A stretch of 64,000 nt of DNA from Neorhizobium sp. NCHU2750 (GTDB lineage: Bacteria > Pseudomonadota > Alphaproteobacteria > Rhizobiales > Rhizobiaceae): contig NZ_CP030827.1 in assembly GCF_003597675.1 (NCBI RefSeq), forward strand, positions 1,054,001-1,118,000, given 5' to 3'. Of the stretch, positions 55,377-64,000 are shown in pieces (within the stretch, counting starts at the first letter, position 1; every line of letters begins with the position of its first letter). Both the position numbers and the translations under genes were made by a program. The notes beneath the pieces were generated by a model. That model made no database searches. It was not told the origin of the DNA and was given only the letters and a program-made list of their open reading frames with translations.

Positions 55377-56047
55377 CCAGGCTTCACGACCTCAATTTCT
55401 TCGTCAAGCTCGCTCTCGCCTTCCTCGTCATGCTGGCTGCATGGCTCGTGCCCGGCTGGACCTGGGGTGTTCCGCTCGCAATCCTCGCGGTTCTTTTCCT
55501 CTGGCTGTCCGGGACGCCCGGCTTTCGCGCCTATCTGAAGGGCGCGTCGCTCCTGACACTGCTCGTCATGGCAAGCTGGATCCTGAACCTTCTGATCCAG
55601 GGCATGGGCATCGGCGGGGCCGTCCTCGTCGCACTCGGCATGGCGGCTCGCCTGATCACCACCACGGCCGCCTTCTTCTTCGTCATGGAGACGAGCACGC
55701 CGGGCTCGATCCTCGCCGCCTGCAGTGCCGCACGTCTGCCGCCGATCGTAACCCTTGTCCTGTCGCTGACCTTCGGCATGATCCCGATGTTGCGCGAGGA
55801 TTTCGATCGTATCGCCGACGCCCAAAGGGCGAGGGGGATGGAAATCGACGACGTGCCGCTGCCGACGCGTTTGCGCTTTGCGCTGGCACGCGGCGTGCCC
55901 TTGCTGGTACAGGCGATCCGCACCGCCCACGCCATCTCGCTGTCGCTCTCCGTCTACGGCTTCGACCTGAAGAAAAAACGCACGACCTGGCGCAATGTCG
56001 GCCTGCTCGTCGAGCCGCGCCTTCCAATCAAGGATCAGAAATCATGA
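55373..56047 (+). CDS. ECF-type transporter transmembrane (T) component
   Basis: 224 aa. Starts at ATG 55373, overlapping the ATPase stop. Hydrophobic segments, then the cytoplasmic coupling helices with the EcfT motif DAQRARGMEID and a second Gly motif LSVYGFD. Couples the ATPase to the S component. Its stop overlaps the next start as ATGA. Confidence 0.9.
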   Translation: MTRLHDLNFFVKLALAFLVMLAAWLVPGWTWGVPLAILAVLFLWLSGTPGFRAYLKGASLLTLLVMASWILNLLIQGMGIGGAVLVALGMAARLITTTAAFFFVMETSTPGSILAACSAARLPPIVTLVLSLTFGMIPMLREDFDRIADAQRARGMEIDDVPLPTRLRFALARGVPLLVQAIRTAHAISLSLSVYGFDLKKKRTTWRNVGLLVEPRLPIKDQKS

Positions 56048-56688
56048 CCTTAGAACTCTCTCCGATCACCGGCGAAACCTGGAAGCTCGATGTCGATGGC
56101 TATGAGGTCGAGCTGCCGATCGTCGCCATCAAGCCCGATTTCGCCATCTCGCTGATGATGGTCATCGATCTCGGCGTCAAGTTCGGCGAACATGTCGGTG
56201 CAAAGCTTGCCGAAAAGCTCGCGCCGCTGAAGCCGGATGTCATCGTCGGGGCCGCCACGCTGGGCATCCCGGTCGCGATCGAGGTGACGCGGGCGCTCGG
56301 GCTCGACCACTATGTCATCCTGCAGAAATCGCCGAAGATCCATCTCGGCGACGCCCTGGTGCAGACGATCTCCTCGATCACTTCGAAAGGCGAGCAGCGC
56401 CTGCTGCTCGATCGCCAGGCGATCCCGCTGATTGCCGGCAAGCGCGTGGTCGTGGTGGACGACGTTGTCGCCTCCGGCTCCAGCATCAAGGGGTCCGTCG
56501 ATCTCGTTCGCGCGGCAGGCGGAGATGTCGTCGGTATCGGCGTCATCCTGACCGAGGCGCGCGACTGGCAGGACGTGCTCGGCGAGGACGCCGGGCTCAT
56601 CCGCAGCCTTGCCCATATCCCGCAATTCACAAAGGTTGAGGGCGGGGAAGATGCCGAATGGACGCCGATCCCTGAGACCTTTCTCTGA
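56044..56688 (+). CDS. Phosphoribosyltransferase of the Apt type, linked to ECF transporter
   Basis: 214 aa. PRPP-binding loop VVVVDDVVASGSS near residue 140, preceded by a Rossmann-like core (DVIVGAATLGIPVAIEVTRAL). Resembles adenine/xanthine phosphoribosyltransferases but also has a distinct N-terminus (MTLELSPITGETWKLDV). Start overlaps the EcfT stop. Likely traps the imported base as its nucleotide. Substrate not established. Confidence 0.85.
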   Translation: MTLELSPITGETWKLDVDGYEVELPIVAIKPDFAISLMMVIDLGVKFGEHVGAKLAEKLAPLKPDVIVGAATLGIPVAIEVTRALGLDHYVILQKSPKIHLGDALVQTISSITSKGEQRLLLDRQAIPLIAGKRVVVVDDVVASGSSIKGSVDLVRAAGGDVVGIGVILTEARDWQDVLGEDAGLIRSLAHIPQFTKVEGGEDAEWTPIPETFL

Positions 56689-56920
56689 AGGCACCCGCAG
56701 GCGTTCTCGCGCCGACAGAAAAGTCACACTTTAACACTGCCTTGTGACCTTGGGATAGCTGACACGAATTGGCCATATTGCTATGTGACCGGCATCTCAA
56801 GCACTTGGTGGAATGGGCGTTGCCAGTTGCGGCAGACACGGGCCTGTGAAGGCGTACTGCGTTGCTTTTGCGCCTTTTTTAACCATATCCCTGTAGCGCT
56901 GTCGTGTTGACCGGGATCAG

Positions 56921-58267
56921 ATGGATAGAATGATGTCGAAAAAGATCGAATCTGCAACCTTCTCTCGTCGCTCCCTCCTGCGCACGGCCTTGTCTGCAGG
57001 GGTGGCGGCCGTTGCCGCCCCGGCGCTCGCCCAGCAGCAGAGCCCGATCGACTCGCTCATCAATGCGCCCGGTCGTGGCAGCTGGGATGACCAGTTCGAT
57101 GCACGCGGTTCGCGCGCAGCCGTCGGCGTCATCTCCAACAACCCGATCCTTGGCCCCGAAGGCCCGGCCAACATCCAGCAGGCGATCGCCGCCTATCAGC
57201 AGATCGTCTCCAATGGCGGCTGGCCGGAGGTCAATCCGACCAATCGCCTTCAGCTCGGCGTCGCCGATCCGGTCGTGCAGCAGCTCCGCCGCCGCCTGAC
57301 GATCTCCGGTGACCTTGATGAATCTGCCGGCATGTCGAATGCTTTCGACAGCTATGTCGATGGCGCCGTCAAGCGCTTCCAGGCTCGCCACGGCCTGCCG
57401 TCGGATGGCGTTCTCGGCGAGTTCACTGTCAAGGCGCTGAATATTCCCGCCCAGACGCGCCTGATGCAGCTGCAGACCAACCTTGTGCGCCTTCAGTCCA
57501 TGTCGGGCGATCTTGGCCAGCGTTATGTCATGGTCAACATCCCGGCCATGTATATCGAGGCCGTCGAGAACGATCGCGTCGCGCTGCGCACCAACGCCAT
57601 CGTTGGCCGCATCTCCCGCCCGACGCATGCGATCAACTCGAAGATCTACGAAGTCATTCTCAATCCTTACTGGACGGCACCCCGCTCGATCATCGAGAAG
57701 GACATCATGCCGCTTATGCGCAAGGATCCGACCTATCTGACGCGCAACAATATCCGTCTTCTGGACAATCGCGGTCAGGAAGTGTCGCCGGAAACGATCG
57801 ACTGGAATGCGCCGAAGGCGCCGAACCTGATGTTCCGTCAGGATCCGGGCAAGATCAATGCCATGGCTTCGACCAAGATCAACTTCCACAACCCGAACAA
57901 CGAATATCTGCATGACACGCCGGAACAGGGCCTGTTCAACAAGATGATGCGTTTCGATTCCTCCGGCTGCATGCGCGTCCAGAACGTGCGTGACCTGTCG
58001 ACCTGGCTGTTGAAGGACACGCCCGGCTGGCCGCGTCAGGAAATCGAACGCGTCATTGCCACGCGCCAGAACACTCCGATCAAGCTGACCCAGGAAGTGC
58101 CGGTCTATATCGTCTACATCACCGCATGGTCGGCGAAGGACCGCGTCGTCCAGTTCCGTGACGATATCTACCAGAAGGACGGCGACCAGGAACTGGCATT
58201 GCAGACCACCAACGGCATGGAGCAGCCGGCCGGCGCCATCACCGACAGGGACATACTGCCGCAATAA
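56921..58267 (+). CDS. ldtP: L,D-transpeptidase LdtP (YcbB-like), Tat-exported
   Basis: 448 aa. Twin-arginine signal SRRSLLRTALSAGVAAVAAP, cleavage near ALA-QQQ. A peptidoglycan-binding domain (VKRFQARHGLPSDG) is followed by the YkuD catalytic domain with HDTPEQGLF and the nucleophile in SSGCMRVQ. It makes 3-3 crosslinks or attaches lipoprotein to peptidoglycan. LdtR of L. asiaticus activates ldtP; here the regulator lies upstream on the same strand. Ends at a terminator. Confidence 0.92.
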   Translation: MDRMMSKKIESATFSRRSLLRTALSAGVAAVAAPALAQQQSPIDSLINAPGRGSWDDQFDARGSRAAVGVISNNPILGPEGPANIQQAIAAYQQIVSNGGWPEVNPTNRLQLGVADPVVQQLRRRLTISGDLDESAGMSNAFDSYVDGAVKRFQARHGLPSDGVLGEFTVKALNIPAQTRLMQLQTNLVRLQSMSGDLGQRYVMVNIPAMYIEAVENDRVALRTNAIVGRISRPTHAINSKIYEVILNPYWTAPRSIIEKDIMPLMRKDPTYLTRNNIRLLDNRGQEVSPETIDWNAPKAPNLMFRQDPGKINAMASTKINFHNPNNEYLHDTPEQGLFNKMMRFDSSGCMRVQNVRDLSTWLLKDTPGWPRQEIERVIATRQNTPIKLTQEVPVYIVYITAWSAKDRVVQFRDDIYQKDGDQELALQTTNGMEQPAGAITDRDILPQ

Positions 58268-58288
58268 GCGTCCGATCTCGATTTCTAC

Positions 58289-58315
58289 AAAAGCCGGGCA
58301 ACAGTCCGGCTTTTC
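58289..58315 (+). terminator. Rho-independent terminator of ldtP
   Basis: AAAAGCCGG / CCGGCTTTT stem with an 8-nt loop, followed by TCTC. Typical shape for this strain's terminators. Confidence 0.8.
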
Positions 58316-58425
58316 TCGTTTTGGCCTCAACTCTGCCGGGCCGGACGTAATCCCGTCTCCGCTTTTCCATTGCTTTCACATCAGTCGGCGCTAATCTGAA
58401 ATTTCCGAGAGGGCGGAGATTGCGG

Positions 58426-59262
58426 ATGACCCGGTGCTTGATGCTCATCGGCAGCGTCTTTATTGCGCTTGCCGGCTCTTTGCTGGTGCCTTTCACGGCA
58501 CTTGCCGCCGATTTCGACCAGACGAGGATGAGCGCCGGGCAAAATGAACCGGAGCGGGCATGGTCCGTCATCGTCAGCCCCTATGCATGGGCCGGTTCGC
58601 TCAGAGGCAATGCATCGCTCGCCGGGCTCGATACTGATGTCGACGTGCCCTTTTCCGACATACTTCACCACCTCGATTTCGTGTTGATGGGCAATGTCGA
58701 GGTAACCAACGGCCAATGGGGTTTCTACATCGATGCCGAGCATGTCCGCACCAGCCAGGACGAGGAGATCCTGTCCCACGAGATCGGCCTCAAGATCCGC
58801 ACCACCTGGCTTTCGGCAGGGGCATTCTTCCAGGCCTACGAGCTGGACCTCGGTGGCAACACCGTGTTCGGCAAGCCGAGGACTGTCTCGATCGAACCGA
58901 CGGCAGGCCTGCGCTGGACGAAGCTCGATGCCGACGCCTCTGCATTCGGCCTTTCCACCAACAAGAGCGCCGACTGGACGGACCCCTTCGTCGGCCTGCG
59001 CGTCAATGCCGATCTGACCGAGCGCTGGAACCTGTTTGCAGAAACCGATATCGGTGGTTTCGATGTTGGGTCGCGGCTCAGCGTCAATGCCCAGGCCTAT
59101 CTCGGCTATCGCACGGTGATGATGGGGCGCCCGACCATTCTGCGCGTCGGCTATCGCGCACTCTATCAGGATTATGAGGGCGACGATTTCACCGGGGTCA
59201 ACAAGTTCCGCTGGGATGTGACGCAGCACGGTCCCGTCGTCGGCTTTTCCATGCGTTTCTGA
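58426..59262 (+). CDS. Outer-membrane beta-barrel protein, unknown
   Basis: 278 aa. ATG 58426 lies seven bases after GGAG. A signal peptide ends near ALA-ADF. The chain alternates amphipathic strands (WSVIVSPYAWAGSL, FYIDAEHVRT, TAGLRWTKLD, FVGLRVNADLTERW, ILRVGYRALYQDY) and ends in Phe, as outer-membrane barrels do. Not clearly a porin. Precedes the penicillin V acylase-like gene by 36 bp; likely one transcript. Confidence 0.8.
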   Translation: MTRCLMLIGSVFIALAGSLLVPFTALAADFDQTRMSAGQNEPERAWSVIVSPYAWAGSLRGNASLAGLDTDVDVPFSDILHHLDFVLMGNVEVTNGQWGFYIDAEHVRTSQDEEILSHEIGLKIRTTWLSAGAFFQAYELDLGGNTVFGKPRTVSIEPTAGLRWTKLDADASAFGLSTNKSADWTDPFVGLRVNADLTERWNLFAETDIGGFDVGSRLSVNAQAYLGYRTVMMGRPTILRVGYRALYQDYEGDDFTGVNKFRWDVTQHGPVVGFSMRF

Positions 59263-59298
59263 TCGTGTTGCGGGCCGTTCGCCCAGGGAGTAGAGCAG

Positions 59299-60390
59299 AT
59301 GCCAGTATCCCGCCTTCCACTTTTCTCTCCACTCGCCGCCCGCAGTTGCGCTGCGGCTCTCCTGTCGGCGGGTCTCGCCGTCTCGTCCGTCGCCGAGGCC
59401 TGCACGCGGATCGTCTATCACGGTGCCGATGGCGAGGTCATCACGGCCCGCTCGATGGACTGGAAGAGCGACGTGATGACCAATCTCTACGTCCTGCCGA
59501 AGGGCATCGAACGCAATGGCGAGGCGGGGCCGAACTCGATCCGCTGGAAGGCGAAATACGGCAGTGTGGTTGCCACCGGCTATGACGTGTCGACGACCGA
59601 CGGCGTCAACGAGGTTGGGCTGGAGGCAAACCTGCTCTGGCTGGCCGAATCCCAGTACCCGCCCTTCGGCAAGGACAGCAAACCGGGCCTGACGATCGCC
59701 GCCTGGGCCCAATATGTCCTCGACAACTTCGCCACCGTGGACGAGGCGGTGGCGGCGCTCGAAAAGCAGCCCTTCACCATCGTCACCGACAATGTTCCGG
59801 GTGAAGACCGCCTGACGACCCTGCATCTGTCCATGTCGGATGCCTCCGGCGATAGCGCGATCGTCGAATATGTTGACGGCAAGCAGGTCATTCATCACGG
59901 CCGTCAGTATCAGGTCATGACCAATTCGCCGCTCTTCGACCAGCAGCTGGCGCTCAATACCTATTGGAAGCAGATCGGCGGCACGGTGATGCTGCCGGGG
60001 ACCAACCGGGCAGCGGACCGGTTCGCCCGCGCATCCTTCTACGTCAATGCCATTCCGAAGGACGAGGATCCCAACCGCGCCGTGGCAAGCGTCTTCAGCG
60101 TCATCCGCAACGTCTCCGTTCCTTACGGGCTGACCACGCCGGAAGAACCCAATATTTCCTCCACCCGCTGGCGCACCGTCTTCGACCACAAACGAAAACT
60201 CTATTTCTTCGAATCCGCGCTGACCCCAAACACGTTCTGGGTCGATCTCAAGGCAATCGATTTTTCCGCAGAAACCGGCAAGGTCATGCGGCTCGATCTC
60301 GGCAAGGACCAGGATCACACCTATTCGGGCAATGCCACGAAGGACTTCAAGCCCGCACCGGCCTTTCCCTTCCTCGGCCTGAAAACCTGA
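59299..60390 (+). CDS. Secreted linear amide C-N hydrolase (penicillin V acylase / choloylglycine hydrolase family)
   Basis: 363 aa. Signal peptide ends at AEA, leaving Cys35 as the new N-terminal nucleophile (CTRIVYHG), as required in the Ntn-hydrolase fold. The AtPVA-type block RSMDW and the conserved Asp/Tyr/Asn/Arg positions (NEVGLEANLLWL, MTNSP, RFARASFYVN) follow. Gram-negative relatives, such as the Agrobacterium enzyme, cleave long-chain acyl-homoserine lactones. Bile salt hydrolysis is improbable here. Confidence 0.88.
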   Translation: MPVSRLPLFSPLAARSCAAALLSAGLAVSSVAEACTRIVYHGADGEVITARSMDWKSDVMTNLYVLPKGIERNGEAGPNSIRWKAKYGSVVATGYDVSTTDGVNEVGLEANLLWLAESQYPPFGKDSKPGLTIAAWAQYVLDNFATVDEAVAALEKQPFTIVTDNVPGEDRLTTLHLSMSDASGDSAIVEYVDGKQVIHHGRQYQVMTNSPLFDQQLALNTYWKQIGGTVMLPGTNRAADRFARASFYVNAIPKDEDPNRAVASVFSVIRNVSVPYGLTTPEEPNISSTRWRTVFDHKRKLYFFESALTPNTFWVDLKAIDFSAETGKVMRLDLGKDQDHTYSGNATKDFKPAPAFPFLGLKT

Positions 60391-60518
60391 ACCCAGCGCA
60401 GATCGGATTGCGGTGAGCGCGGCGGGGCGTGCAAATGTCGCTCTCCGTATTGCCCTTGTGCGGACGGGGCGCTAAGACGCGTCACACCGCTTTTCATCCT
60501 CTTCCAGGAGCCTCGCTC

Positions 60519-61808
60519 ATGTCGAATACCGAAGCATTCTTCTCCCGTCCGCTGGCCGAAACCGATCCGGAAATCTTCGGCGCGATCGAGAAGGAACTTG
60601 GTCGCCAGCGCCACGAGATCGAACTCATCGCATCGGAAAACATCGTTTCCCGCGCCGTGCTCGAAGCCCAGGGCTCGATCATGACCAACAAATATGCCGA
60701 AGGCTATCCGGGCAAGCGCTATTACGGCGGCTGCCAGTTCGTCGATATCGCTGAAGAGCTTGCCATCGAGCGCGCCAAGAAGCTGTTCGGCGTCGACTTC
60801 GTCAACGTCCAGCCGAATTCCGGTTCGCAGATGAACCAGGCCGTCTTCCTCGCACTGCTGCAGCCGGGCGACACATTCATGGGCCTCGACCTGAATTCGG
60901 GGGGACACCTGACCCACGGTTCGCCGGTCAACATGTCCGGCAAGTGGTTCAACGTCATCTCCTACGGCGTGCGTGAAGACGATAATCTGCTCGACATGGA
61001 AGACGTTGCCAAAAAGGCACGCGAACACAAGCCGAAGCTGATCATCGCCGGCGGCACCGCCTATTCCCGCATCTGGGACTGGCAGAAGTTCCGCGAAATC
61101 GCCGATGAAGTCGGCGCTTACCTGATGGTCGACATGGCCCACATTGCCGGTCTCGTTGCCGGTGGCCAGCATCCGTCGCCGTTCCCGCATTGCCACGTTG
61201 CCACCACCACGACCCACAAGTCGCTGCGCGGTCCGCGGGGTGGCGTCGTCATGACCAATGACGAGGCAATCGCCAAGAAGATCAACTCGGCCGTATTCCC
61301 CGGCCTGCAGGGTGGCCCGCTGATGCACATCATCGCCGCCAAGGCCGTCGCCTTCGGCGAGGCGCTGCAGCCGGAATTCAAGGAATACGCCGCTCAGGTC
61401 GTCAAGAACGCCAAGACGCTTGCCGAAACGCTCATCGCCGGCGGCCTCGACATCGTCTCGGGCGGCACCGACAACCATCTCATGCTGGTCGATCTGCGCA
61501 AGAAGAACGCCACCGGCAAGCGCGCCGAGGCAGCCCTTGGCCGCGGCTACATCACCTGCAACAAGAACGGCATCCCCTTCGACCCGGAAAAGCCCTTCGT
61601 CACCTCGGGCGTCCGTCTCGGCACTCCGGCCGGCACGACCCGTGGCTTCAAGGAAGCCGAGTTCAAGGAAATCGGCAATCTCATCGTCGAGGTTCTCGAT
61701 GGCCTGAAGGTTGCCAATTCCGACGAGGGCAATGCAGCCGTCGAGGCTGCTGTGCGCGAGAAGGTCGTGGCTCTCACTGACCGTTTCGTCATGTACCCCT
61801 ACATGTAA
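60519..61808 (+). CDS. glyA: Serine hydroxymethyltransferase
   Basis: 429 aa from ATG 60519 after CAGGAG. PLP enzyme converting Ser to Gly and charging tetrahydrofolate with one carbon. Blocks: [29 protein letters not shown] and the PLP Lys in [14 protein letters not shown]. Followed 15 bp later by nrdR. Housekeeping codon use. Confidence 0.98.
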   Translation: MSNTEAFFSRPLAETDPEIFGAIEKELGRQRHEIELIASENIVSRAVLEAQGSIMTNKYAEGYPGKRYYGGCQFVDIAEELAIERAKKLFGVDFVNVQPNSGSQMNQAVFLALLQPGDTFMGLDLNSGGHLTHGSPVNMSGKWFNVISYGVREDDNLLDMEDVAKKAREHKPKLIIAGGTAYSRIWDWQKFREIADEVGAYLMVDMAHIAGLVAGGQHPSPFPHCHVATTTTHKSLRGPRGGVVMTNDEAIAKKINSAVFPGLQGGPLMHIIAAKAVAFGEALQPEFKEYAAQVVKNAKTLAETLIAGGLDIVSGGTDNHLMLVDLRKKNATGKRAEAALGRGYITCNKNGIPFDPEKPFVTSGVRLGTPAGTTRGFKEAEFKEIGNLIVEVLDGLKVANSDEGNAAVEAAVREKVVALTDRFVMYPYM

Positions 61809-61823
61809 GACAAAGGAAACGGC

Positions 61824-62315
61824 ATGCGCTGCCCGTTTTGCGGTTCCGAGGATACCCAGGTCAAGGATAGTCGCCCGGCGGAGGATTTCACCTCTATCCG
61901 CCGGCGGCGCATCTGCCCGGATTGCGGCGGCCGCTTCACCACGTTCGAACGCGTCCAGCTGCGCGAGCTGATGGTGGTCAAGAAGACCGGCCGCAAGGCA
62001 CCCTTCGACCGCAACAAGCTCGTCCGCTCATTCCAGATCGCGCTGCGCAAACGGCCGGTCGATGCCGATCGCATCGAGCGTGCCGTTTCCGGCATCGTCC
62101 GCCGGCTGGAAAGCTCCGGCGAGGCCGAGATCTCCTCCGAGCAGATCGGCCTGCAGGTCCTCGAGGCACTGAAGAGCCTCGATGACGTCGGCTTCGTCCG
62201 CTACGCCTCCGTCTATCGGGATTTCTCCCATGCGGAGGATTTCGAGAAGGTGATCGAGGAGATCAATGCCAAGATCGGCCGTGACCCGGGCCTCGATCCG
62301 GATCTCGACAAGTGA
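61824..62315 (+). CDS. nrdR: Transcriptional repressor NrdR
   Basis: 163 aa. Zinc ribbon Cys3, Cys6, Cys31, Cys34 ([10 protein letters not shown] and ICPDCGGRF) followed by the ATP-cone ([18 protein letters not shown]). Binds NrdR boxes to repress ribonucleotide reductase genes when dATP is high. Its stop overlaps the ribD GTG as GTGA. Typical glyA-nrdR-ribD-ribE order. Confidence 0.98.
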   Translation: MRCPFCGSEDTQVKDSRPAEDFTSIRRRRICPDCGGRFTTFERVQLRELMVVKKTGRKAPFDRNKLVRSFQIALRKRPVDADRIERAVSGIVRRLESSGEAEISSEQIGLQVLEALKSLDDVGFVRYASVYRDFSHAEDFEKVIEEINAKIGRDPGLDPDLDK

Positions 62316-63400
62316 CGAGCGCGGCACAGGACCGGCGTTTCATGGCGGCAGCCCTTCGGCTGTCGCGATGGCATGACGGGCTGACGGCCACCAATCCTTC
62401 TGTCGGATGCCTCGTCGTCAAGGATGGCGCCATCGTCGGCCAGGCCGTGACGGCGATCCGCGGCAGGCCTCATGCCGAGACCCAGGCACTGGCCGTGGCC
62501 GGCGAGAAGGCGAGGGGAGCGACCGCCTATGTCACGCTCGAACCCTGCTCGCATTATGGCCGCACTCCGCCTTGCGCCAACGCGCTGGTGGCGGCCGGCG
62601 TGTCGCGTGTCGTGGTCTGCCTCAACGATCCCGATCCGCGCGTATCCGGCCGCGGCTTTGCCATCCTGCGGGAAGCGGGCATCACGGTCGATACCGGCAT
62701 TCTGCAGGAGGAGGGGCAGCGGGTTCTGGCCGCATATCTTTCGCGCCAGACGAACAGACGCCCCTATGTGACTCTCAAGCTTGCCGTTTCCGCCGACGGC
62801 ATGCTGGGGCGCCCCGGCGAGGAATTGCTGATCACCGGGCCGCAGTCGCGTGCCCAGGTTCATATGATGCGCGCCGAAAACGACGCGATCCTGGTCGGCG
62901 TCGGCACGGCTCTGGTGGATGATCCGGAACTGACGGTAAGGCTGCCGGGGCTGGAAAAGCGCTCGCCGCTGCGCATCGTGCTCGATCGCCGGCTGCAACT
63001 GCCGCTGACCTCGAAACTGGTTGCTTCAGCGCCGGTCGTGCCGGTGGTGGCCGTCACCGATCCCTTCTGCCGCCAGCAGCCGGCCAGCGAGGAAAAGATT
63101 CGTGCGCTGATGTCTGCGGGCGTGGAAATCCTGCAGGCGGCCGATCTTGATGATCTTCTTTCCAACCTTGCAACGCGCGGCATCTCGTCGCTGATGGTGG
63201 AAGGTGGGGTACAGGTTGCCCGCAATTTCCTGCAAAGCGGGCTGGTGGACCGGCTTGTTTTGTCGCAGTCGCAACTCGTGGTCGGCGATGGCGGGCTTGT
63301 ATCGCCCGTAACGCCATCCGATATTCCGCCGGAGTTTCATTGCGTTCGCGACGAGCATTTCGGCAGCGACCGCTGGCTAGAATATGAAAGAGGCGTCTGA
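62312..63400 (+). CDS. ribD: Bifunctional riboflavin deaminase/reductase RibD
   Basis: 362 aa, GTG start overlapping nrdR by four bases. N-terminal deaminase zinc site: HAETQAL plus [17 protein letters not shown]-terminal NADPH-dependent reductase: [14 protein letters not shown] and [13 protein letters not shown]. Carries out deamination and reduction in riboflavin synthesis. ribE starts at ATG 63400, overlapping its stop. Confidence 0.97.
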   Translation: MTSAAQDRRFMAAALRLSRWHDGLTATNPSVGCLVVKDGAIVGQAVTAIRGRPHAETQALAVAGEKARGATAYVTLEPCSHYGRTPPCANALVAAGVSRVVVCLNDPDPRVSGRGFAILREAGITVDTGILQEEGQRVLAAYLSRQTNRRPYVTLKLAVSADGMLGRPGEELLITGPQSRAQVHMMRAENDAILVGVGTALVDDPELTVRLPGLEKRSPLRIVLDRRLQLPLTSKLVASAPVVPVVAVTDPFCRQQPASEEKIRALMSAGVEILQAADLDDLLSNLATRGISSLMVEGGVQVARNFLQSGLVDRLVLSQSQLVVGDGGLVSPVTPSDIPPEFHCVRDEHFGSDRWLEYERGV

Positions 63401-64000
63401 TGTTTACCGGAATTGTCACCGATGTCGGCACCGTTGCCGAGACGACGGCTCTCGATGCGGGTGTGAAGCTGCGCATCGCCACCAATTATGATCCGAAGAC
63501 GATCGACATGGGGGCGTCCATCGCCCATGGCGGCGTTTGCCTGACCGTGACCAACCTGCCGGCCGAAGGCAGCAACGAGCGCTGGTTCGAGGTCGAGGCC
63601 TGGGAAGAGGCGCTGCGTCTGACGACGATTGCCTCCTGGTCCAAGGGCACCCGCGTCAATCTCGAGCGTGCCTTGAAGATCGGCGACGAACTCGGCGGTC
63701 ATATTGTTTCCGGCCATGTCGACGGACGCGCCGAGATCCTGGCGGTCGAGCCGGAAGGCGAGGCGGTTCGCATCACCCTTCGTGCGCCCGAAGACCTTGC
63801 TCGCTTCGTCGCGCCCAAGGGCTCTGTCGCACTCGACGGCACGTCTCTGACGGTCAACGCGGTCAACGGCACCGACTTCGATATCCTGCTGATCCGTCAT
63901 ACGCTTGCCGTCACCACCTGGGGCGACCGCAAGCCCGGTGACTTCGTCAATTTCGAGGTCGATACGATGGCCCGCTATGCGGCCCGCCTGGCGGAATTCC
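63400..64000 (+). CDS. ribE: Riboflavin synthase alpha subunit (partial, runs off right edge)
   Basis: At least 200 aa visible. N-terminus [12 protein letters not shown] is diagnostic. Two lumazine-binding repeats are visible, the first with GGVCLTVTN and GGHIVSGHVDG, the second with LDGTSLTVNAVNG. Dismutates two 6,7-dimethyl-8-ribityllumazine into riboflavin. Translation is likely coupled to ribD through the one-base overlap TGATG. C-terminal end lies outside the window. Confidence 0.96.
   Translation, partial: MFTGIVTDVGTVAETTALDAGVKLRIATNYDPKTIDMGASIAHGGVCLTVTNLPAEGSNERWFEVEAWEEALRLTTIASWSKGTRVNLERALKIGDELGGHIVSGHVDGRAEILAVEPEGEAVRITLRAPEDLARFVAPKGSVALDGTSLTVNAVNGTDFDILLIRHTLAVTTWGDRKPGDFVNFEVDTMARYAARLAEF

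Noticed and set aside
58381..60318. 645-codon minus-strand frame opposite the barrel and acylase genes
   Set aside because: Spans two plus-strand genes with signal peptides and shows no protein family.
60391..60518. Glycine or other riboswitch before glyA
   Set aside because: The 128-bp leader shows no tandem aptamer or conserved core.
1..64000. CRISPR array, prophage or insertion sequence
   Set aside because: No regularly spaced direct repeats, no transposase or integrase reading frame, and no phage structural genes were seen.

Overview
The window is about 62% GC, densely coded, and carries a typical alphaproteobacterial chromosome core of the family Rhizobiaceae (Rhizobium/Agrobacterium-like). 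The assignment rests on gene content and order read from the translations: uvrC-pgsA-moaD-moaE, a RopB/Omp25-type barrel next to uvrC, purM-purN divergent from an AI-2E permease-hdaA-ppk-ppx run, rnd and aspS, hemB-RDD-bpt, the MarR-type regulator LdtR with its L,D-transpeptidase, and glyA-nrdR-ribD-ribE. I found no rRNA, no intact tRNA, no CRISPR array, no prophage and no insertion sequence. Species cannot be fixed from this window.

Layout. 1-5.4 kb: a cut-off probable diguanylate cyclase, DinB-fold protein, GST, ndk, a lipoprotein coupled to a CGNR zinc-finger regulator, a lone LivH-type permease, moaE and moaD. 5.4-10.6 kb: pgsA, uvrC, a 0.66 kb AT-rich leader, ropB, and an orphan TctC-type binding protein. 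10.7-19.4 kb: a rhizobial intergenic repeat, a second GST, RNase T2, a flippase-like membrane protein, rlmJ, a molybdopterin oxidoreductase, a Nudix hydrolase, an orphan phnM, and a RES/Xre toxin-antitoxin pair with a palindromic operator. 19.4-27.1 kb: purine genes, then hdaA and polyphosphate metabolism. 27.2-36 kb: accessory genes (TehA-type channel, HpcH aldolase, AraC/DUF2000, DUF2891, FitAB-type toxin-antitoxin, MFS, a probable copper pair) around rnd. 36-45.3 kb: aspS, exported proteins, a P450 translationally coupled to a lipid A-type acyltransferase, a DUF1236 protein, two tiny coupled membrane proteins and a SulP permease. 45.4-52.8 kb: parC, an unpaired AbrB antitoxin, EamA, bpt, RDD, hemB, DUF6163 and ldtR. 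53-64 kb: a four-gene ECF-type transporter/phosphoribosyltransferase cassette, the L,D-transpeptidase, an outer-membrane barrel, a secreted penicillin V acylase-like hydrolase, then glyA-nrdR-ribD-ribE running off the right edge.

The best candidates for undescribed biology are the ECF transporter physically linked to a phosphoribosyltransferase (53.3-56.7 kb), the coupled P450/acyltransferase pair (38.9-41.3 kb), the CGNR regulator facing a lone LivH permease across a shared palindrome (3.0-4.5 kb), and the coupled 79-aa/37-aa membrane protein pair (41.9-42.2 kb). All functional proposals for these are inference. Start codons were often moved inward from the longest open frame on Shine-Dalgarno, signal-peptide or overlap evidence; each such choice is stated.
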